64,000 nt of DNA, taken from NCBI GenBank assembly GCA_023374025.1, contig SIJG01000041.1, positions 953,001 to 1,017,000 on the forward strand, given 5' to 3'. The number at the start of each line of letters is the position of its first letter. Position 1 is the stretch's first letter. This DNA is from Heterodera schachtii (lineage: Eukaryota; Nematoda; Chromadorea; Rhabditida; Heteroderidae). The position numbers and the translations under genes are program-made. The notes beneath the pieces were generated by a model. The model saw nothing but the letters and a program-made list of their open reading frames with translations. It searched no databases and was not told where the DNA came from. Below are positions 56,919 through 64,000 of this stretch, piece after piece.

Positions 56919-59612
56919 CATTGCGCACTTTCTTTGAACTCTTTCCACCATTTTTTGACCTTTTCGTCTCCGTCCGCCTTAACAATTACCGACTGAAAAG
57001 GAAATTAAAATTAAAAGTCACAGCTAAAACAAACAATAAACAAAAATAAACAAAATAAACAAAATAAACACCTTTGTGACGCTGCAGTCCCACAGGGAAA
57101 GGCCCTCCCTTTTGGCGAAATCCCTCAGGGCGACGAAGTCGGCCTCTAAAATTGGGCCGGGGGAGTGACGAAAAGCCGCTGATTGGCCAATACCCGAATC
57201 GAAATTTGAATAGAAAGTGCCATTGTCACTGGAAAACCGTTTCCTCTCCTGTTCCCAAAGGTAAATCTGAAAAAGTGCCGAAGAAAATGTGTTAAAAAGG
57301 CAATGAAACGGACCTGTTCAACGACAGTAACGGGCACAGAAGAATCGGACTGACAAAATTAAAAGGGGGGGGGGGGGAAATGCCAAATAAATGGAAAAGG
57401 AAAGGCACCAATTGCGAATTGTTCCGTGCTGACGGCGGCTGTCGAATATTTGTCGACAAATATTGGGTAATTTGTCGGGCGGTGATTCCGGTCTAAACAA
57501 AGAGATGCCGACTTGTAATTTAAGGATGATTAAGGCAATAGCGAAGTTCGAATAGTGCCAAATGACCTGAAAAGCGCGTCTGACCGCGTCGCGGGAGAGA
57601 ACGCCTTAAAAAGAAAAAGGGCGAAGAACAATCAGTGAATGGCACTGATCAAAAGAAAGAAAGGCACACTCACCGATGGCAATGTCTTGGAAACGGTAAA
57701 GAATTTCGGTGAATGTTGACAGAATGGCCAATTGGAGGGTCGAATTTGTGTACGCGTACACTCTGAATTACTCTGATTTTGTTTTCCGATGGTCAATCGT
57801 CACATCCTATTTGTCCAGCCTCTCCCTGCCCCATTCGCCACCTCCCCCCGAATTTTCCATTTGCTTTTTTGAAAATCTGTTTGATTTTTTTTGGGGGGGG
57901 GGGGGCGGTGGGAGGAAATTCGCTTTCCCCCCCCCCCCCTCTCTGCCCCTCAACTCGCCGTTTCCCCCACCTGTAATTTGTCTCCACAATTAAAAAACCA
58001 TCGCCATTTCGTCCGCCTTTTGTCCCATCTGTTGCGTGTGAATTTGTAAGTGGAGAATTGCGCAAAGCGACGCCATTTTGGCCGGCATTTTCCTCTAAGG
58101 GTTCAGCTGAGGCGGCAACGGAAAGCTGAGTCATCAGAGGAGTGAGCAGAAACCAACTGAAAAGGGAGGGAAAATCGGACAATGAGTCATTCTTCGACGG
58201 TCCCTTCCTTTTGCTCATTTTGCCTCACCCGTCCTTCCGTTTGCGTATGAAAATCAGTCCCAATTCGCGCAGAGTCACAACGAATGCCTGCACAATTTCG
58301 GGCCAATTCGGGTCGAGCCTCAGCGGTTGGGCAAGCGCTGATTATTATTTTTAATGGCCAATTGGATCAGTTCTAATTAAATACCATCGTCGCCATTAAT
58401 GCAAAGCGTGAGCCGTAGCAGAAAGTCCAAAACGGGAAACACTTCTTCGCCCTTTGAAGCGATGAAGCGCATGAAATGGATCAGATAGGCCCAAATTTGT
58501 TCGGTGCGGCCCAAAAGCAAAAATTGGAAGCCAATCGAAGAGATTTCGGGCTCTTTGGCTCCTCAAAAGCGGACAATGTTTTGAAAGGCTTTTTGGAGGA
58601 ATCGGCGCACTTCCGCGCACCAATCCGATGAATTGGAAAAGGTCCTTCGTCGTCTCCGAAACGCTTTTCTCCGCCGCTTCGCTCGGCAGTGCCAAATAGC
58701 ACAGAATGCTCTCCCATCGCTCCACACTTTTGCCCATTAAGTCTTTGGTCGCTTTGCGCGCTTTTTCCTCGTCCAAAGGATGCATTTTGAGGTTGGACAA
58801 TTCCAAAGGGTTGGCCAAAAGGCTGGAGACGTAATTCATGCGGAAATCGAGCTGAAGCAATTTTCAAATTTAAGTGAAATTCAAGTGGAAAGATGGCACA
58901 TTAATTTGAAAGTCGCCGTCCGAATTGCCTTCCAAAATGCGCAGTCGGAAAAGGAGCTGAACGGCGTTGGACATGGCCAAATGAAAGCGACTCCGAGTCC
59001 ACGAACGCCAATCGCTAAAGGAACATTCAAAAAAGGACAATTTTAAACAAAACGACGACAATTAGGGAGACAAATTTTAAAGCAAAGCACGTGGTTGCCT
59101 GGATTTGTGGAACATCAGCTGAAGCACAGATTGTTGGGCAAAGGCGGGCAAAAGACGGAAAATGGCAACGACGCACGGACGCGACTCGAACAATTCTTAG
59201 GGGGGGGGGGGGGCAATTGGGAGAGAAAATGCGAATGATCACCACAACAACCTACAATTAGCATCTTATATAGTAAACACATTCAACTCAAACGGAATTG
59301 GCCCGGAGAGAAATGAACCCAAAAAGGGAAGAAAACTTTTAGCTATTTTTGAAAAAAAACGAAATTTTTGAAATTTAGCAGACTGATAGAGAATTCTTAG
59401 GGCTATCGAATGATGCAAAGAATGTTTAATTTGGATGTTCTTGAAAAGTTATGTTGCATGATTTATGGTCGTGTCATTTTTTATGTTCGTGTGAACCGCA
59501 ATAGCGACCAACTTTTCAGGGACTCAATCTCAAACTTACGCTGCACCAATTCGTCGCTTAGGCTGGCCAAATAGCCGAGCAAAGGTCGTCTTCCGAACTC
59601 ATTTTGCACCAT
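56919..59612 (-). CDS. gtf-2H4: TFIIH subunit p52 / GTF2H4
   Basis: Core TFIIH subunit that anchors and activates the XPB helicase in transcription and repair. Start at 59612 (MVQNEFGRRPLLGYLASLSD). Then CVVAIFRLLPAFAQQSVLQL (human 'AVFRELPSLAK'), NAVQLLFRLRIL, DFRMNYVSSLLANP, GKSVERWESILCYLALP (human 'ERWEVVLHFMV'), EISSIGFQFLLLGRTEQIW, LRELGLIFIRKRKD, RWFLLTPLMTQLSV, GDGFLIVETNYR, VEQVRLWEQERKRFSSDNG, and a C-terminal XPB-binding segment ending VKKWWKEFKESAQ at 56919. About a dozen short introns. The stop of CNOT2 upstream is only 189 bp from this start. Confidence 0.9.
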
Positions 59613-59801
59613 ATAAACGAACAATTGGAATTGAGGGAAAAAGCGAAAAATAAACCGAGAGAAATGAAACGATGAAAAAAGTGAGGAGGAAAAGGAAAGT
59701 TTGATCAGATTTATTTACTAAAAATCCGACAAAAAACACTAGTTAAAATTAATTACATATTTGCGAAAATTTGTGAGAAAATCAATGAACATCCATCCGA
59801 A

Positions 59802-61699
59802 TCACGAGAACATTGACTGGTCAGCGCCGCTGTCGGGCTTTAGTGGGGGCATTGAGCCGGCAGAAGCTGAGGACTGTCCTGTCCCGGGCACGCTCGGCTT
59901 CCCCTCCAAATCTTTGTACTCCAACACCATTTCGCGCGGAATCTGTCGAGGGAATTGCAAATAATAATTCCCAAAAAAACCTTTCCCCCGTTTCAATTGG
60001 TTTTTCTAGGAAATGCTTTTTAAACGATCGGTGCAATTCATTTTCTGCTGCTCATCTTTGGAAACTTTTTTCAACAATGCTTTTTAGTCTTCCCGGGAGT
60101 TAATCGCTAAAACTGCTGCTCAACAAATTTGACATCCATTTGATCCAATTCTGTAACAAGGACGGTTCAGGGATTTTGGCTTACAATTAGAGGGTGCAAT
60201 GCGCAAGGCCCGTAACCGGAAAATTTTTAGAAGGGCAACCGAAGAGCTGTTTTTTTTGTTGTTCAGGCAAAAAGAAATTACAAAAGGAAAAAAATAAATT
60301 TATTTTTTAAACCAGAAAAGGAATTCAAAAGAAAGTCAAAAAAAAAGTCACTTTCCATACAAATTCTTAGCGCAGAGACTAAAATTTCGGCTGTGGATTT
60401 GTCTTTAGGGGGGGGGGGGGGGTAAGTACCCGCGTTCCCCTCCCTACCCCCAGCCCGGGGACCATCCCTGTGCTGAATACTGCCTGAGCTAAATTTGAAC
60501 AAAAACAAAATAAATTTCTAATTTGACTGACCCGTCTCCACTGTATCGGGTCGAACACCAAATACGAACACCGCTCGTAAGTGCCGCCAATTTCTCGCGG
60601 AGGCGCCGAAAAGGGCGCCCGCATGAGCCAAACGCGTTCCACTTTATGGAAGCGCCAATCCCGCGAATACCTAACAAGAAAAAGGGGGCAAATGATAAAC
60701 GGTGACAAAATGTAAGCACAGTTCGGTCGCAGCTGCCACTTGGTAAACTTCGCCCGGACAGTTGTAAAACAGATAGAAGAGGACGTCCTCATGCAATTTG
60801 TTCATTTTGATGTTCGGCAATTTGTCTCGAATGGTCGCATTGGTCAAATATTCGTCCGGCACTTTCGCGTCCAAGTCTTGAATTCTGCACGGAAAGTCGG
60901 CCCAGGGACCACCAAACGTTTGGAAGAGATTTCGTCTGAAAAAATGGACACAAAATTATGGAAGTGATTGGGAAATCACTTCGAAGAATTCAAATTGAGA
61001 CCCAAATTGGTCAAGTCGTGGCCCAGCGCAAGTCCGACGATGGACGGGGCACTTTCAATGGTCCGCAAAAAGGTCAGAAGGCCGGCCATGCCGAATCTGA
61101 GAGGAAAACTGTTTATCTGAAAACAAATGTTTGTCTCATTCGTTACACACTGATCATTGAGCATCCCGGAAGGAATGTTGGTGACACGGCCTGAACAATG
61201 GGAAAGGGTCGGCGTCGAATTTTACGAGAAATCCAAGTCGGACAGAGAAGGAATTGGTGTGAGATGCCTTTGTTTTATCCGGGAAAAATATCTGTTGCCA
61301 CATGATGATGATGGTCCAAAATCCCCGGTCTCTCCCATTTTTCTAAATTCCTTAGCCCCTATAACACGTAAAAAACAACCCAACCAACATTTCCGATGAC
61401 TTTTGAATTGCTGTGTCAACACGAAAACTGACCGTCGGGATGCGTCTGAATGCCGACTTTGTCCGAGTTTTCCAGTGCCATTTGCTGCTTCATCCGACTT
61501 AGCCTTGCGTTGGTACCGTCATCGTTCACGAGCAATGAATTGTTTTGGTGTGTGTGCTGTGATGGTAACCTCTAAACTGAGGATGTTGTTAGATTTGGGA
61601 TTTTGGCCATTCATCGACCTGTTGCGCCGATATTTGCTGGGATTGGTTGCTTTGGAGCACTGAATTTGGCAAAGCCGGAAAATCGTCGTCATTCAACAT
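59802..61699 (-). CDS. ntl-2: CCR4-NOT subunit 2 (CNOT2/NOT2)
   Basis: Scaffold subunit of the CCR4-NOT deadenylase. Start at 61699: MLNDDDFPALPNS, the classic NOT2 'DFPALP' motif. Next RLSRMKQQMALENSDKVGIQ, then RVTNIPSGMLNDQ, FGMAGLLTFLRTIESAPSIV, LALGHDLTNLGLNLNS, and the NOT box: RDKLPNIKMNKLHEDVLFYL, AAATELYSRDWRFHKVERVW, TYERCSYLVFDPIQWRR. The final exon gives IPREMVLEYKDLEGKPS and a Ser/Gly/Pro tail ending at 59802. Compared with human CNOT2 the long N-terminal region is much shortened. Confidence 0.93.
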
Positions 61700-62178
61700 A
61701 TTTCAGGGGTTTGCTGTTGTTTTTGCTTTTTCGTTTATTATAATTGTTTGATATGAATATGTTTCGCTAAATTGGAGCACTTTTACTTTTGACAAAATTT
61801 AAAATCCACAAATTTTTTTAAATATTCGAATATAAATTATTTTTTTTATGAAATGTTAAAAAGCAACATTATCACATGAGGCAAATTTGACTTGAGCAGC
61901 AAGGTGAGAGAAGAACATTGTTAATGCTTTGAATTAGAAAATTCAAATCGCCAAAAAAAAAAAAAAAATTGAGTTTGCCTTATGTGAAAACTGCGAGTTT
62001 TCATCAAAATCTGTTGTCCAGCATTGGTCGATCCCTTCCCAACCCTACCCTAACAAATAAGTGTTTGATTTTGCAAGAAGGAAAGAATGCATGTGATTTT
62101 AATGTAATATTTAGCAATTAAATAATCACAAAGATGAAAATACAAAATAAATTAATGATGTAAATAATAGAAATTTGA
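61700..62178. other. AT-rich spacer between ubinuclein and CNOT2
   Basis: 479 bp between the ubinuclein stop (62179) and the CNOT2 start (61699), both on the minus strand. Contains a run of 16 A at 61954-61969 and an acceptor-like TTTCAG just upstream of the CNOT2 ATG. No gene seen. Confidence 0.6.
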
Positions 62179-63258
62179 TCATTCCACATTCATCGCTTCC
62201 TCTTCGTCTGCTTCCAAAATGCTCGTCTCTCGTCCCGTCCCGTTGCTCTCCTCCTCCCCGTCCTTCTCTTCGTCTTCCTCCGAGGTCGTCTGGTCAAAGT
62301 CGATTTGTCGGAACTCCAACGGTCCTTTGTTCACGTAATGACCTCGCTTGGCCGTGTCCATTGTCGTAGGCACCCATTCATCGTACTAAATTAAGGGAAA
62401 TCAGGAACATTTACCTAATGTAGAGGATTTAAAATAATCTTTTTAACTTTTTATGATCATAAAAATCTCTTTTCCTTCGGTTTAACTTTAAAAAAACATA
62501 AAATAACCAACAACTCACCGCTTGTTCGTCGTCAATAAAATCGTCCTCCAAATCGTAGCCTAACCCTTTGTCCATCACATCTTCAGGCGCAAATTTGATG
62601 GCTTTTTTGGTTTTCTTTCTTTGTTTCTTCGAAGTAGACGGAAGTGACACAACAGTTTGAGTGCCCTGAAAATAATGAAATTGTTAAAATTTAAAGTTGA
62701 AGTGCTTTCCATTTGGTGCATAAAAGTTTATGTTGTCTCTTAATTTTTGGAAAGGTTTCGAATGGAAATAAAATTTGCATTGAGTCATAAATACCGCAAA
62801 AAACGAAATATTTAAACAATAAATTGGGCTTTTGGTTCGGAATCGTAATAGGTCAAAGTGTGTGTAAGAATCGGAACACTGCCTCTAAAACAGGGCCATC
62901 ATCAAAAGAATTACAGAAATTGGTATGTTCTATTAAATATTTTCTTAATTATCTGATTTTACAATTTCTCAAACACACATATTTCGCCTCCAATCTTCGC
63001 ACAATTTCTTCTGCGTCTTGGTCGTGAAAAGAATTGCTCTCCGCAGTTTCCTTTTGCTTCGAAATTTCGAGCTAAAATTGAAAAATGTTTATGAGGGAAT
63101 CATTTCTTCCAATTCACTCCCAATTCCTTGCACATTTCTTCGTAATCAAAGTGTGGGTACCGTCGGGCAGTTGGAGTGAACAATTGGACTTCAATTATGC
63201 GTAGTTGCCGGTTATTCTGTTCTGGCTTTCTTTGCTTTTTTGACATTGAAGGTAACAT
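62179..63258 (-). CDS. Ubinuclein (HIRA-complex subunit, HRD domain)
   Basis: Histone H3.3 chaperone cofactor that binds HIRA. Exons 63118-63258, 62979-63071, 62519-62665, 62179-62385, all in phase 0. N-terminal block: IIEVQLFTPTARRYPHFDYEEM (ubinuclein 'L.LFEPT..R.PEF'). The HRD domain follows: DKGLGYDLEDDFIDDEQAYD, WVPTTMDTAKRGHYVNKGPL, EFRQ, matching 'GYGYDE.DSFIDNSEAYDE.VP...T..GGFYIN.G.L.F'. The tail is acidic (SEEDEEKDGEEES) and ends after about 196 residues, so the protein is far shorter than human UBN1 and lacks its middle domain. Confidence 0.9.
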
Positions 63259-63786
63259 TTTATTCGGTCGAAAAAAAAGAATTTAATTAGAAAACCCCTT
63301 AAATATGTTTCACGATTTTTAACAATCAAAATTTTCGAAATGTGGGAGCTTACTGTTTCCATAGAAGCTGGTAAAATTATGTTTAATTATTTGTGTGTTT
63401 CTGCATTTGCCAAAAGTGTGATAATCTGTGTTTTTTTGTTCCCAGGTTCGAATCCGTTACACTCAAGTCCATTTTATTCTCTTTATTTAGTAATAGTAAA
63501 ATGTATCCACTCATTTTTCGAACAAAGTGAATATCACAAATTATGTATCAATTTGTTCGTTTTTAAAATTAATTAAAGGCGCAAAAATTGAATTTAATTT
63601 TTTTTATATGCCTATTTTTAAGTTTCAAAAATGTTTTCATGCTTTTTACCTCGCCAAGTTAGTATCAAAATCCTGACCTTAATGATAGCTATATATATTT
63701 TTTGCATTAAAAATACACCATAAATCATAATCTCCGTCTTTTACCTATTTAGGAAATAGTTTAGTAAAACATTTGCATTAATTTTT
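63259..63786. other. AT-rich divergent intergenic region
   Basis: 528 bp between ubinuclein (-) and the partial gene at 63787 (+), so probably a shared promoter region. GGTTCGAATCC at 63444-63454 is a perfect tRNA B-box match but no tRNA fold is evident around it. Confidence 0.5.
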
Positions 63787-64000
63787 ATGGAGGAAACATT
63801 GCAAAGTACAAACGGAGAGAATTGTGGTGAAAAGGTTGCGGCGCTCACTCCGAACAGGCCAAAAAATAAGCTAAAGGCCATTGTCAAAATGCGATGCGTC
63901 AAGTCGGCGGAAAAGCATCCGATCGTCGTCCGACACGAAAGAGCGAAATCCGTGGGCCGTTCGCCGAACAAACCCACCACTCCCGCGCGACCGAACATTT
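63787..64000 (+). CDS. 5' end of an unrecognised basic protein, cut by the window edge
   Basis: ATG at 63787 opens a frame that stays open for 71 codons to the window end: MEETLQSTNGENCGEKVAAL, then TPNRPKNKLKAIVKM and KSVGRSPNKPTTPARPNI. It is Lys/Arg/Pro/Ser-rich with SPNKP and TPARP motifs, suggesting a nuclear or phosphorylated disordered start. The sequence turns GC-richer exactly at the ATG, as the other coding exons do. The opposite-strand frame here is less plausible. Confidence 0.55.
   Translation, partial: MEETLQSTNGENCGEKVAALTPNRPKNKLKAIVKMRCVKSAEKHPIVVRHERAKSVGRSPNKPTTPARPNI

Noticed and set aside
63741..63998. Minus-strand 85-codon frame with a hydrophobic segment
   Set aside because: The plus-strand frame from 63787 starts at an ATG where composition changes and stays open to the edge; the minus frame spans AT-rich intergenic sequence.

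Overview
This window is nematode nuclear DNA. The evidence is the gene content: an flp-3 type precursor with SPLGTMRFG peptides, a CX-module secreted protein, a degenerin/ENaC channel, a Wnt, and a GOGAT built as one fused polypeptide. Introns are mostly 35-60 nt with GT-AG ends, and several GC-AG introns also occur. That intron pattern, together with long G/C homopolymers and large purine/pyrimidine tracts in gaps and long introns, suggests a tylenchid plant parasite, perhaps a cyst nematode. The species is inferred, not proven. Nearly all genes are multi-exon, so ranges below are gene spans and the exon joins were worked out by eye.

Layout. 1-10927 (-): a roughly 36-exon glutamate synthase running off the left edge. 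Three opposite-strand genes lie inside its introns: a CX-module protein (1863-2433) and two FMRFamide-like peptide genes (7528-7862 and 8399-8936). 10928-15077 holds no gene I can support. 15078-16521 (+): GNAT acetyltransferase. About 17517-19885 (+): Wnt. About 20437-24388 (+): DEG/ENaC channel. 24646-28616 (-): unrecognised acidic protein with a hAT-like MITE in an intron. 28857-29617: a second, fold-back element. 30188-30530 (-): small secreted protein. 33150-34984 (+): dermatopontin-like repeats. 35235-36253 and 36498-37148 (+): two small unrecognised proteins. 37604-39872 (-): Smr-domain protein. 40635-41715 (-): ETHE1. 42399-44122 (+): SEC62. 44934-48174 (-): membralin. 49953-50529 (+): small membrane protein. 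50980-53650 (-): Pro/Gln-rich coiled-coil protein. 56919-63258 (-): GTF2H4, CNOT2 and ubinuclein head to tail. 63787-64000 (+): start of a further gene.

Functional themes are housekeeping (glutamate synthesis, sulfide oxidation, ER translocation and ER-resident membralin), signalling (Wnt, neuropeptides, ion channel), and a same-strand block of transcription/chromatin genes (ubinuclein, CNOT2, TFIIH p52) spaced closely enough to be an operon candidate. The most notable observations are neuropeptide genes nested in a metabolic gene, several GC-AG introns, a SEC62 intron with no AG, and two transposon-like elements with perfect 8-bp target duplications.
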